The translations under genes and the position numbers were made by a program. This document shows, piece after piece, positions 34,805 to 48,000 of a stretch of DNA of 64,000 bases (its first letter is position 1; every line of letters begins with the position of its first letter). The stretch is from Scolanthus callimorphus (taxonomy: Eukaryota; Cnidaria; Anthozoa; Actiniaria; Edwardsiidae). The notes below the pieces were generated by a model that made no database searches, was not told the origin of the DNA, and saw only the letters and a list, made by a program, of their open reading frames with translations. The stretch spans positions 14,401,637 to 14,465,636 of the forward strand of contig CM066914.1 in assembly GCA_033964015.1 (NCBI GenBank), written 5' to 3'.

Positions 34805-37800
34805 CTAGACCGAGGTATACCCGTTCTTCTTGCGACAGCACAGGCAGAATATTACCGCGATAAGGATGATCAACAAGACTCCTGCAGCCACAGATAGACC
34901 AATCACGAGGTCCGTGTTGAGCTTGTCTGTTTTGGGTTCTGCAATCAGAAGAATGCGTGACGAAAAAAGACGATTCCAGCTCGCGCTCGTTTATTAAGAA
35001 ATGCCCAAGCCGACTCCCGCAAATACCAGTGGGTAACTACTGGCGTGGACGTAAGAACCGTACGGTCGCCATACGATGCTTCAGCTCTCAGGGAGATGTC
35101 AGGATGTTTGGTCCCGATAAATTTTCAACTCAGAGTAACCATTTTACTAGTATAGCAAATCAGCCTGAACGTGCCCCTAAAATGGCGATCTACAAGAATG
35201 GAAAACTATCTGGCCACTTAAAATTAAAAAAAAAAAGGTAGTTAAGACGATAACTGCCAACGGCATAAAACCAATTTCTACGGTAATTACAGGCGCATAG
35301 AGCGGATTTTGTATGACTGTGAAAAGTGCCGTGAATGCGCCGCGACTACGCGACTTCATTGGCCCTCGTTCTAAGGACGGTAATTTTCTGCCGCAACCAT
35401 GCAATTTGATTGGCCATCCTTGATCTGCCTTGCCTTGCCGGGATCGTGGCAAGTACTTACGTGCTGCGACAATGTAATCTGATTGGTTGTCCGTGATTTG
35501 TCTTCCGTATCTACACAGAAGGTCAGGTCCCGTGTCGCGCCACGACCGCGACCGTACCTTACCGCGCCTTGTCGCGACACCTTTCACAGTCATACGACAT
35601 CCGCTCTAGCTACCTTTGCGCACGTGCGTATAATAAACATTTATTTTCACGAAAAGCTGAGATTATAAATATTTATAGTATAAAATACCTCTTGTAAACA
35701 TTTCTGGCTACGCCAAATGGAATAATACATACCGGTTTTTGTTCGCGAAAGATTATTGTTTTTGCTCGATGCTCGCAAAATGTTTTGATTATACGAGCAG
35801 TTCGTGCCATCGTTCAAAAGCTGTACTTTATGACCGCAGAAACCCGAATGAAGGTAGTACTTTTCTATTAAATTGCTTCAGGAAACACTCAGATTTCTGC
35901 CCAGCGCCAAAACGAAACACTCTCACAATAAAGCGACCCAATGCGAAGATGCATAGGAAAATATAAACGAAATATAAACGCATACCTTTTGTTGGTGTTT
36001 GTGGGGGGCTTCCACACATTCCTGGACAGCAGCATTCACTCTCCAGAGAAAAGAACTGCAAGAAAACAACATTTCCTCAAAATATGAAAACAACCAAGAG
36101 CAGGGTACTCCTGTATAGTGGATTTGACCCCTTAAAATATGGTTACTGGGAGTGGTCAATTTGTGTTGAGCTCTAAAAGACCATTTGCCAAAGGACAACA
36201 AAACTCAAGTCCACTTAGATTAGCAGGGACCACTTAACCATTGCTTCTACAATCTGGTAATGGCAATGCTTGTCCAGCTGAAAGTGGTAAAACTAAAATC
36301 GAAAAAATGCTATTGACTTACATATGTTGTATGAGTACTGCTATATGTAACATTGATGTACTGGAAATTGGCTGTTCCATTGTCGAGTGTGATATTTGGA
36401 TTACAGACAAGAGAAATGACCCCTTGGTTTCTTAGCTGTTTGTCCTTCCTGTAAATGTACAAAGTGTAATTACAGGTGTAATTACAAAGTGTATTTCTGT
36501 TAGAGTTTTGGAAAAGAAAATTATTACTATTACATGAACTCAGGGTGCAGTCTGGAGCCTCAAAGTTTAAACCAGAGGCAGTTTGCACAGTAGGGGTAGA
36601 GTGCAAGTTACAGGTGGGGTACAGGTTATGGGGGAGGGAGGGTGTGGGGTGCATAAGCTGTCTCACATTGATTTTCCATCTATTTTCAAGGCTTTTCATG
36701 CATTGTTGAGATATGTCACATTCCAGTGATTCAGCATTATTTCATGCATTCATTATGTTGGCTGATTGTAGCAGTCCTACAACCCCACCCATTAGAAAAG
36801 CATTTTATTCTGTTTTTGCTATCACTGCCTGGGGAATCAATAGCAAAACAGTATGGCAAAGAAATAGTTTGGCACGGTCTACGTGTAAATTAGGGTTTTC
36901 AAAAAAACATTGCTGTATATAGTTATAGTAATGAGTGATCTTCCAAAAACGATAGAAAAGGAAAACTTTGACATACTGTGCTGTGAATGTCAGTGTAAGA
37001 TTGGATACTATATTCTCTGCAGGTTGTTGGTTAGCTTGTAGGGTGAATATAGAACTATTTGAGGCTCCCAGAGTGAAGCACTGGTGGGTAGACTGTTCTG
37101 TCCAGCGACCCATCTGCAAATGACAATGACAAGACATATTCTTCTTGCTAAAATTGTGTGATTCCAGAAAGATCCATAGACCCACCACAAAGGGTGAAAA
37201 TTGGGGGGTGGGGTGGGATGGAAGTGGAGATGGGTGACTCTTTTTTCCATTTAGTCATTCTTTTTTTCACTGGAAATAGAGGGGTAATGGTGGGTGGGAG
37301 AGGGGTGTTTGTGAGGTCCTAGCTAGGTAAATTCCCTTACTAAGAAAATATGCAAATGAAAATGGAAAGTGAAGGGGCCTTTTCCAGTCAAATAAGGATA
37401 GGATGTGGAAGTGCATGGCTATTATTAATCCATGCAATTTCAGTCCAATTTAGCTTTTTTACATACTGCAGCATTTTCACATGGTCTGTATCCTTGGCCT
37501 GTGTTGTTTTCTCCAACAAACATATCAAACCCAGTACAAGGGTTGTAAGAAAACCTCCAACTCCCTTTGTCCTCAACAGTAAATCTGGAAACAGAAATAT
37601 AATTCACTTTTGTAAAACTACAAAATGGGGTGCAAGAAAAAAGGTTTTAAATAATTTCTTGGTACACTAAGTTCAATCATTTTATAAGAAGGACGGATGC
37701 TATGAGTTGTGAAAAATATGCATTTGATTTTGGATTTCACTGAAAGTTTTTTTTTGCTATGAGTTGTGAAAAATATGCATTTGATTTTGGATTTCACTGA

Positions 37801-38448
37801 AAGTTTTTTTTTGCTATATGAGTTGTGAAAAATATGCATTTGATTTTGGATTTCACTGAAAGCTTTATTGCTATTGGCAAGTTCCCTGCCAATAGCAAGT
37901 GATACTATAAGAGCTTAAATACTTGTAACATGATCCAATTTCAAAACATTTGGGATTTGGTAAGCTGGTACTCAAACCTATAAATCTGAGGCAATTTCGC
38001 AATCAACAGAAAAAATACCCAACAACGAAAACTAAACGCCAGTCTGGATATGTATGACATCTATCTGATCTATGAGTGTTTCAGCTTTAAACTCTTTGCA
38101 ACTACTTCATCATAGTTATAATGATTTTAAAAAGAAGGAACAACTTGAAAACAGGCTAATACTGGAATAACTAAAATGACATATCAATGCGGAACAATCA
38201 ATGACCCCGCTAATTCCTTCTTACCGCGGAACAATCGAGCTATTTGCCAATGGCGCCAGGTTTACATATTTGCCTGTGTCGTTCATAGCACAAGCACAGT
38301 TACTGTAGTCTGACTGTTCAGCTGCTACGCATTTAACTTCTTCACCGACACTTCTGATCCTTCTTTCAAGCAAAAACTCTTCCCCGAACACGGGCGAAAG
38401 CAACACACACGCAACAAATAGCAATAGCATTTCCATCGTATATTCCAC
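34805..38448 (-). CDS. Type I membrane protein with MRH-like lumenal domain and lysosomal-type tail
   Basis: Likely an endolysosomal or Golgi cargo-receptor-like protein; ligand unknown. Six exons on the minus strand: 38448-38225, 37584-37467, 37113-36977, 36679-36322, 36055-35986, 34938-34805, about 346 residues. Phases agree at all junctions; the start of exon 4 has a weak acceptor and is least certain. Order: signal peptide (MLLLFVACVLLSPVFG), Cys-rich lumenal region with WRFSYNPCTGF, CFTLG, ISLVCNP and FFSLESECCCPG, many N-glycosylation sites, one transmembrane helix (LVIGLSVAAGVLLIILIAVI), and a short tail ending GYTSV. The lumenal motifs resemble mannose-6-phosphate receptor homology (MRH)/Atg27 domains. 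The terminal GYxx-hydrophobic motif is the LAMP-type lysosomal sorting signal. Head-to-head with GCN2, 572 bp apart. Alternative: a LAMP-like protein of another fold. Confidence 0.75.
35298..35608. mobile_element. TIR element in an intron of the MRH-like gene
   Basis: Ends are 'tagagcggat' plus 'tgtatgactgtgaaaag', and 'ctttcacagtcatacgac' plus 'atccgctcta'. About 311 bp, non-coding. Similar end text ('cagtcatacgaaagctgt') occurs near 4473 and 4941, so the family is dispersed in this window. A TA duplication is possible. Confidence 0.65.
37699..37866. repeat. Three tandem copies of a unit of about 57 bp
   Basis: A unit beginning 'gctatgagttgtgaaaaata' and ending in a poly-T run is repeated three times in intron 1 of the MRH-like gene. 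The third copy lacks the long T run. Non-coding. Confidence 0.8.
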
Positions 38449-39020
38449 ACTTCCGGTTTCGGTTAGGGAACTAAAGCAGTACTGCTTCCAAAATTTAGAA
38501 ACCTTTGAGGTTAGAACTTCTTAGTCAATGAATACTGCAAGGTTTTTACGAGAGAAAACGACTTATGTACGTGTTTTGAATGCAGAACGTTCCGTGGTCC
38601 CGAGACGGTCACACGTTGACCTTCTGACTTTCACCAACTTCCGTTTTCGTTACCGATAGAAATATCCGACCAATCAGATTGCGCGTTATATCGCCCTTCG
38701 ACCGCCCGACCCATGCCTCTATTATTCTTCTCGTCCAATATGGCGGCCGCCGTAAGTGCGAATTTTTGCTTTGTGGAAAGTTCTCAAATAGCTGCTACGG
38801 GAATCGCTATGTAATGGAAAATCCTCCTTGCTAGGGTTTCTAGCTTGATGTTTATACGCAGTGTGAATGCGATGGCTAAATTTGTAATGTTTTGTTGGAG
38901 AAAATGTAATTTTCCTTGGAGCAATCTTGACGGGGAGATCCCCCGCCCCAAATTAATTTTAACTCTTTCGCTTTCTGAAAAGCACATTTTGTGAGTTTGC
39001 TGGGAGACATCACTTTTACA
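38449..39020. promoter_or_regulatory. Candidate bidirectional promoter, MRH-like gene / GCN2
   Basis: The 572 bp between two divergent start codons is richer in CpG than its surroundings and has no TATA box at a suitable place. 'ccaatatggcggccgccg' at about 38735-38752 matches the YY1-type ATGGCGGC element that often lies in or near 5' UTRs of housekeeping genes. It is followed directly by GTAAGT, so a non-coding first exon of GCN2 ending there is possible. Promoter activity is inferred. Confidence 0.5.
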
Positions 39021-42000
39021 ATGGATGATAAAGAAAGCTTGTCGGAAAGACAGAATAACGAGTTAGAAGCACTCCAAGCTATTTACATGGACGATTTTCA
39101 AGACATCAGAGAAAAGGTCTGTGAAGTGAACAACTGAAACTGGAAAGTTTGCAAAACACTCACAAAGATTTCAGAAAAAAAACATTGTATCAACCTTTGA
39201 ATGTCTTGATCATTTTATGGCCATGTAAATGTTATGCAAGGGCATGAAATGCTCAGATTAATCCACATCTTCAAGAATGGCTAAATTTGTTCCTTTTTCT
39301 GAAAACTTAGGAGTGAAATATAAGCTTACTAGGAATAGCATAAAACATATAAGGTGAATCAAAACGTGAAACATGAAATTCCCATTTATAAAAATATCTA
39401 GAAGCAATACACTAGTCACTAACCAAATATTTAGATGTATTTATATTTGACCTTGTTGAGTAGCCTACACACCCAAGCATGTGCTTGCTGATGTAACAAG
39501 GGTTAGGCACAGAATGTTGTTTTCTTATAGATAAATGCAAGGCATGACATTTCCTGAAAAAATTATGATGTTGCAGCAGGCTCTGCCACCTACCCTTTCC
39601 TGATGATTTTTGTATTTTTGTAGAATTGGATTAGACAATGGTAAACCCTGAGGGGGGGGGGGGGATTTCACTCCCAGAAAAATAGATGGGGGTGCTCGTC
39701 AGGAAAATGACCACACCCAGATAGCAAATTGGATGTGGAAAATCGTAATGTTATAGCGGTCCTTGAAATTACCATCAAGTTGAAACAATAGGCCGTTATC
39801 ATGCAAAATTGATTAATAATATTGATGCCCATCCAGCCTCAAATTGACGTATTTGCCCATACATTTCTTTGTAAAAAGTAAGCCTGAATACAAAGTTTTG
39901 AAAATTTGTATCTCAGCCAGTTTTCAAGTAATTCTTTTGAAACTTTACAATTTTAGTAATGCGGATGTCTAGAATTGAAAACAGGATTTTATTTTCTGAT
40001 AACTATTAATGTTATTAATAAATTTGCGTGATAATGGCCTATTTTATTCTGTCTATTCTTTGAATGGTTGGTTGGTCTATATGCTTTTGTCTTAGCCTGA
40101 TGATCCTCCAAAGATTGTCCTAAAGTTGACCCCATTACAAAGCATGTGGGCAAAGGAAGTGCACTCCAGAGTTGAGCTTATCATTGAGTATACACCCATG
40201 TACCCAGATCAGTAAGTAGAGTCAATAATGTGTGATTTGAAAATTATCTTTAGCCCTTCCACTGAAGGGGATTGAGATATGACCCCCAACCCCACCCCTC
40301 TGGCAGTGAAAAATATTGCAACTGTATTGGAAATAAAAGGATCCATCTAGAATTTCTATTCCATCCTGTGTGGTGGGTGTGGATTTGTTTCTGGAATCAG
40401 ACATAAAGTGAAACTGATCATGTATATTGTAACTGCAGTAGCAGTAGCAGTACAATTTCATAAGCACATAGTCATCTGTGTGGGGCACATTATTGCGTAA
40501 TCCTAGAAATGATACATGCCCCTCCCACCAAGGGAATTTGCGTAAGAGTCCTCTGGAATTTCAAGTGAAAAATACATTTGATCCTCACATCCCCTGGAAT
40601 TTCTAATGCCCTCATGATCTTTTCCAGATCTTTTCTGGAATTTCACTTTCATGCAAGACAACTTGGACAACTTTGTTTTTGTTTTCCTTGAGGAGTAATA
40701 CTAATAATAATTCACACATTGAATCTCACTGCAGGAGCCCAAAGTTGTCACTTCAGAATGCAGTTGGCATATCAAATGAAAATGTGAATGAGCTGAAAAA
40801 AGAACTGGAATGTCAGGCTGCTGAGCTAGTAGGAGAGGAAATGGCTCATCATCTTGCTCATCATGTACAAGTCTTTCTGCACTCCCATAACAAGCCGCGC
40901 CTGTCATTTTATGATGAAATGATGTCAAACAAGAGAAATGAGGAGGCACGACTGCAGGCTGAAGAAATAAAAAAAAAGAAGGAGCAATTAGAAGCTGACA
41001 AGCTTAAAACAGAGGAAGAAGTAAGAGGGCATTGTAATTTTCATAACCAGGGATATTCTACTCTCTCAGTTTTACTTGGAGTCTCAAGATTTGTCACCAC
41101 ATTTCCATATTTTCTGTATTTCTCATCTTCTCCTGAAATCTCAAGGTTTTCGTTTTCTTCCAATTCTTGGGTTTCAATCACGTGACTTTTGCGCGTAATT
41201 TTGCTTCCGGTCTGAATCAGCTGGAGGTCAAGATGAAGAAGTTTTCTGAAGTTCACGAGCAAAACTTCAAATTTAGTAGCTACGTTTTCTAGAAAATCAC
41301 AACTATAAATGAACCTGATTCGTATTTAAACTAAATCCTAGTGTAAATACAAATTTGTAGCGATTGGAAGGTCGGGGTTTGCTTTTTTAGCCAGTTTTAA
41401 CTGTGGTAAATGAGTAAAACTTAACAAACTGGCTGATATTTTTTAGGCAGCATTTTTTTCAAATGCTTGATGTTTTCACTCATTTGGCTCGAAAAATAAT
41501 AATTGTAATGAAAAATAGATATGTAATAGGGTTGAAAAACATTTATATGCTCCTTCTGTTCTTTGTTTCTGGACGAAAGAACTGAGAAACAGAGGTAGCG
41601 CTACTTGATTGCTGTTTTTTTTTGTCAAATTAAACTCAGAAAATCGACCCGGCTCTTTTGCATACAGTTTTCCCCATACTGCAAAACAACTTTCCACATA
41701 AACAAGATTCAATTCTCAATAAGCTATTACATGTAGTTGTCAAATTTCTGTAGTTTCTAAAGTATGTATTTACAAAACGCCTAAATTTTGACTCTTTCAA
41801 GTTGTGTTTCAGCCAGCTCAACACAGCGACAAAACTCACTTCGACATGAAACAAAAACTTGACCAAATTTTAGCCAATGAAAAACAAATTGTATACACAC
41901 GATTGGGAGAAAAAGAATCGAAAGTCCATGTCGACCTAGAATAAATAGGTAAATCCGGAGTAAATCCCGGAGGTTTTGCTGGGTTTTCGGACTCCTTGTA

Positions 42001-45000
42001 AATGTTTGACAAACTTTCATTTTTGCCTACCTGCTCAGATTGTTTGAAGCGAACTTCATGTGATTTATCCGTGTATCAAATGAGAAACCAATTCATCCAT
42101 AGTCCTGGTGGTTTTGTGTAAATCCTTTATGATTCCCTAATCCATCCGTACAGCTACCAAACTCATTTAAACTTAATTTCAAATACATATCTTCATGAAT
42201 CACTTTCACTTGGCGACAACAAGTTCTCGAGGCCACGGCGCTTTTCAGCTGCTTTTCTAGAGTCGTTTGGACCATTTCGATTGTTTTCAGTGTTTGCATT
42301 CCTTGCTGTCTGTTTTGGGCAATCTAAAGACATCTGTTTATCTGTTTACCTAACTTGTAGAATCAGAAACAATGCGAGGAGATAACTTTTTCACAGTTTT
42401 CCATCTCGAAAAGCACTGCAGGCACGGACGTTTGACCTCCAGCTGAATTTTTAATGAGGCTCCAAAAAGTGGATGTGACGTCATATGAAACCCAAGAATT
42501 GTGTGGTTCCAGAAAATTTCCCCCCCCATTATTCTGCAAGTCATTATTACCATGCAACTAAAGTGAAATTTCCTATTTGTTAAAATTTCTGGCTGCACTG
42601 CTTGTGTATGAGCTGTCTATTTTGATAATTGATTCATTTTTATTTTTCAGAAAAGGCAAATCGAGGAAGAGCTGATAAGAAGGGAGGAAGCTCTAAAAGA
42701 AAGTAGAAAAAGAAGAAGTTTATTGGTAAGTGATACTGGCTTGTAAATATTGTCAACTTAGTACACCTGTACTTAACTGTACATGGTTGTATTAATTCTT
42801 TGAAAAGTTATTGCACATGCACTTAATAATTAGCTGGAATAATTAATATTTGGATGTGATACCCTGGATGGCATTCAATGTTTAGAGTAACCTTCAAGAT
42901 AAATATTATTTACTTTTCAAGTTCAAGTTGAAGTCTATTTTTTCTTCATTGGATTTTTTGCTTATTTTTTTTATTTTTTTAAATATAGGATAAAAGTGAA
43001 AAAGATGATGCTGTTTCTCAGAGTATCAAATCAAGAGATTCTGAACTCAGTAGTGGAAAGGAGGCCTTTTATAACTCACGAAGATCTGCTGGGGTAATCA
43101 GTCAGGCATCGCAGATGTCTCCTAAGAGAACAGAAGCATCATCTAGTAACCTAAGAAGGAGACGGCACAGCTCAGAAAGCGCTGAGACCTACCAGGGTAG
43201 CAGAGTGGTGGTGTTTACTGGTAAACCTGACCATACCGTACATTGTGGAAAATGCCTAGGTAACAACATAATAAGCACAAATAGTTTGGTTAAGACTTTC
43301 TTTACAAGTACAGTAAACTATACACAGAGCTGATAATATGTCCATTAAAACATTTTTCTTGGTTGTCTCTACTGAAAAATTTGACTGGACATTAGTTGGA
43401 CAATTGGTTGGACATTTTGCGATTTTAGTTGGACAATGTCTGATGATCAGCAGTAATTTCCAGCTGTGATACATGAATCCCCTTGCTATTCTTAGTTAAT
43501 TTACAACTTTTTTTTGCATAAAGGATTACTGGAAACTAGATGGCACTAAGAAATGGTGGGAATACTGTTACAACAGGGATGGCAGAGCCGAGGGGGCTAT
43601 GGGTTGAAAACTGTTCCGCCATCCCTATACAGATTCAAAGCATCATTCATACAGGTGATTTAGTTAATGATGCCCATGTGTGTTTCTTTGACCATCTTCA
43701 GGTCAAGGGTCAAGTGGATGTCTTGTTTTACTGGAATGGACATCACCACAGGAGAGCTAGTGGTTGTGCGGGAGTGGAAACTTGTGAGCACGAGTGGCCC
43801 AACTGCTCGCAAGACATTACAGTGGGCTGACAGTGTGGATCAAGAGGCACTTACCAGGGTTATGAAGCAGGTAGATTATGACCAGGTCTTGGTTTTCTGT
43901 ATGTACATCCTGGGGTTCTTCAAAGTCAAAATGGTAGGGATAAAAAAGGTCTTCTCCCCATCATACACCCTGTACAGTACATTTTGTTAAAATCAGCATA
44001 ACAACTCTTTTCACTACAAATCCTGTAAGTTCTACATGCTCGAACTGCAAAGTAATGTACAATACATTTCATTTATTAGCCTGTGTGATAATATTTTTTT
44101 TATCAAAATAACATTTTCTTCACTGCAAATACTGTAAGTTCTAAATCCTTTGCAGCCATGACTCTGTTCTGTGCCCAAACCCTCTTACATACTTGATGTC
44201 CTATTCCATTGTCACATTATTTGACTCAGTACAGTGCAGTGATGATACTACAGTATGTATATGTGATATCCTATTTTAGGCTACCAGTATAGATCAGGAA
44301 GTTATATCATTGATATCAAGAATCAGCCACCCCAACCTGGTGCACTTTCGAGCCATTAAAGTCACTGATCAGAACCCAGGGATCATAGTTCAGGTAAATA
44401 GTAGGATTGTTGATTTAGAAAAGTAAATCTTTGGCATGGTTTTCCTTCATTTTGGTTGCTGCAGCAGCTAAATGAAAAACAAAAATTCCAAGGTGTTTCC
44501 CGCTTGATACTCTTACCCTTATTTACTGCTAGCTGATTTCACTCTTTCAAATTCGCCAATAAGAATGATTTTTGTTGCATCTTGAAGTGTTCCAAACAGA
44601 TTCTAAAGATGAACTGCAATTGACCATTAAAAACTCTGAAAATCTTGCCTTATGTCAAATGTAAACTGCATTTGACTTCTACGATGATGAAATCTTTTTG
44701 ACTTTCTGTAATTTTTCATCTTAAGGTGTTGATTGAGTATGTTGGTGGGGGTAATCTAAAGATGCAGCTTAGGCCTGGTGGACTACCTGTGGAATGTATA
44801 AGGGAATACACCCACCAACTTGTGGAATCCCTGTGGTATCTTCATGGCAAGTCCGTTGTCCATAAATGCCTTAAGGTATGGTACACTGTATGACCCATGT
44901 CTGCTGTTTTGCCCTCCATTGCTATGGTACCTATACAATGTATTTGTCAGTTATCAAAAGCCCATTTTACAGACAATTAGTATGTTATCTTGCTTTCAAA

Positions 45001-48000
45001 ATGTGCCACTTGTATCACTCATGCTGTCTGGTTTTATGTCCCTTTCCATCTCCGGGCAGGTGAGATGCTGAAATATAGAAACTTGCAACATGTATGAGCT
45101 ATGTTTTTCATAAGCATGTATGAGTAGACAATTTGTTTGAAGCTCAGCTCTGGACCTGCTGGATCTGTGCATCATTGATTTGAAAGCGTTTTTAGGCTTG
45201 GGTCTACATTCCTTTAAATTTGATAACTCCTGAGTGTTTCTTTCGTGATGTTTGCATTTTGATTCCACACAGCTATCAAGCTGTCACCTGGATTCCAATG
45301 GAAATGTACGACTAGCTGATTACAGCATCATCCCAAGGTACAGTAGTAACAGCAGACATTTGTGAAGAACACACGCAGTGCAGTGCATACGACAGATAAC
45401 ACTATATGGAAACTTGGCTTTAAAGATACCAAAAAGGATGTGGTAAAATAATTTTTTACCCTAAAAGATACCCTTCAAGAAATTTCCGTCTTTGATTGAG
45501 ATGCTGCCTTGGATGTGTCTAATTCATCGTCTTGTCAACAAGTACTCTCTCTCTTTCTTGAAGGTTTGCCGCCATGTTAGAGCCCTAAACAATCCAATCT
45601 TGCTTAAGATCAAGGCTACCCCTAAAAGAGACCAAAACCCGTCAATTTAACTCTCTCCATTCACTGAAGAAAAAATATTAGACCCAGGCAAATAACCAGA
45701 AAACTTCCTCACAAAATTCCTGGGAATCCAAGTCACAACCAGAGGCTAGAAGCATAGAATATTGTTACTATGACAACTTCACTCCCTTGTCTAATCAAGG
45801 AGGTTTTTGGGGGGTCTAATTTATGTTTTGGTTTAGGATGACTGAACTGTACAATGAGTTTGGCGCTGACAAGTTACCAGTAGCACAGAACACTTCTAAA
45901 CAATCTCAGCGCTATGGGAAAAAGGCTGATATATTTGACTTGGTAAGTTATTTTCTTTTTGGATGTCATAGACCAATAAACTTTATTTAGTTTATCTGCC
46001 AAAATATTAGCAGCATGATAAGCTTAATAAAATTCACCCTCAAATGTCTGAATTCAAATTTTTTGTTTAATGAAAGTGAAAATGAAGCGAGACTGCCAGA
46101 GCTACTGACTATTAAACTCTTACCTAGTCATTACATGTGTACTTGTGTTTCTTTCTGTCTATGCGTTTTTGCATTACTGAACTGTTACCATTGTCACGTT
46201 ACTTTGCGGGTGCACAAAAGATTATGGGAGGGGTCCCACAATCCATTACGCACCACTACAGAGACTGCGGACAAGTCCGTTACTGTATGTACTTGTTCTA
46301 AGGATGTTCTTAAATTTTTATCAAGTCAGTGTCAACAGTGGGAAGATAATCTTTTATAGCATTGATTTTATTTTTTAGGGCTTACTTGTGTTGTCCCTTG
46401 CTAAAGGGGAGGAAGTGACTGCAGCTGATATGGAAATCCCTTCTGTATTACCAGATGACCTGCAAGACTTCCTGGAAAAGTGAGTACCATTTCCAGGAAT
46501 TGTTTCATTAACAGCCTAAATATCCAAAACCCCATAACATGTCAGAAAATTGTATAGCATGCCAAATAAAAAAGTTGTTTGGGAATACTGTAGTGTATTA
46601 CTTGGATAACTGATTTCTTCATATTTTTTATTACCAGTTGTTTCATGGCAGATGAAAAAGAGCGTCTGTCGGCATACCAGCTCTTACAGCACCCTTTTCT
46701 CCTGCCCCTCACCTCCCCAGGCCAACAGAGTGCCAGTAGCGGGCCTAGCGACCCTGCTCAAGGTTTCACTAGAACAGGACGACACTCGAGTAGCGAACAG
46801 GAGGAACTCTGCCCTGTTGAACCCATCCCAGAGTTCAACTTCTTCTCTGGAATACCTGGAAAGTCCCGCATAAAGAGTGAATTCGAGCAGCTTGAGTTTC
46901 TTGGGAAAGGTGGATTTGGAAATGTTATCAAGGTATTGTAGGGTGATACAGCATAGACTTGCTTTACAACGCTAGACGTCCCAGGTCTTGAATGGCAGGA
47001 TAGGCCTAGAATATTGTGCTTCAAGTGCTTTTGAATGAATGAGGTCTTGATTTTCGAGGTCTTGGTCTTGGTGTAAGGGGTGATCCTAACACAGAGTAGT
47101 TCAACCTCCTTGGTCTCTAACGAAGTTAGAACGGCTGTTCGTGATGCCATCTGATATGTACATGAGCACACCGCCACCATCCTTATGGTCAGCTTTTCAG
47201 AACCGACAAATAATATAAGCCTTGCTTAGGATGTAGGTTGTCGATTTTCTAGGGCTGCACTAACTATAAGTATAAAAGCTAATTTGTATAGACGCCGAAT
47301 TATGTTTTAGTGGCGCTGCAGTGCAAACTGCGTGTCAGTAACGAATTTAGTAACGCTCGAAAGTGCCTCCACTAACCACCAAAGATGCGACGACATATAA
47401 CGCCTCCCCACCCCGTGCAATGATGAAACCCCAACTACACCATACAAAATCCCGATGATATCAACGATATTATCGGGGGGAGGGGGGGGGGGGGGGTAGA
47501 ATTCTGAAGCTACATCTGAAGAAAAAGGTAAAAACGTTCAGAAATTTGTGAACAGATTTGAAGCGGATTGCGGCTTTGATAACGGTAAACTAAAGCTATT
47601 CTTGGTTACCGCACAGGTTCGGAACAAGCTAGATGGAGGTCTATACGCAATAAAGCGTATCCCATGGAACCCCAAGAGTACTACTCTGAACCGCAAGATC
47701 ACGCGGGAAGTACAGCTCATTTCGCGGCTTAACCACGAGAATGTCGTCAGGTAAGTGACGGGCTTCCTGTGCCGAGGATGCTCGTTTGTTTGGAACACCG
47801 GGAAGGTGATAAAAATGTAGCATTGTGGTGATATTAAATTATTCTGAAAGCTTAGTAGATGGTTTGACCCTTTCTTGGAGGAAAAAAAAATCAATTGCAG
47901 TCTTGATCTGAAAGCTAATTTGATGTTCTGTTGTTTAACGTTGTCATTTATTTTGTGTTGTTCTGTTATTATTGTTTTTGTGTTAATTTTGAGATTTGCT

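Noticed and set aside
38739..38751. ATGGCGGCCGCC as the GCN2 start codon
   Set aside because: Splicing from the following GTAAGT to any nearby acceptor does not keep frame with the RWD exon. The ATG at 39021 gives a normal GCN2 N-terminus, so this is treated as a 5' UTR or YY1-type element.
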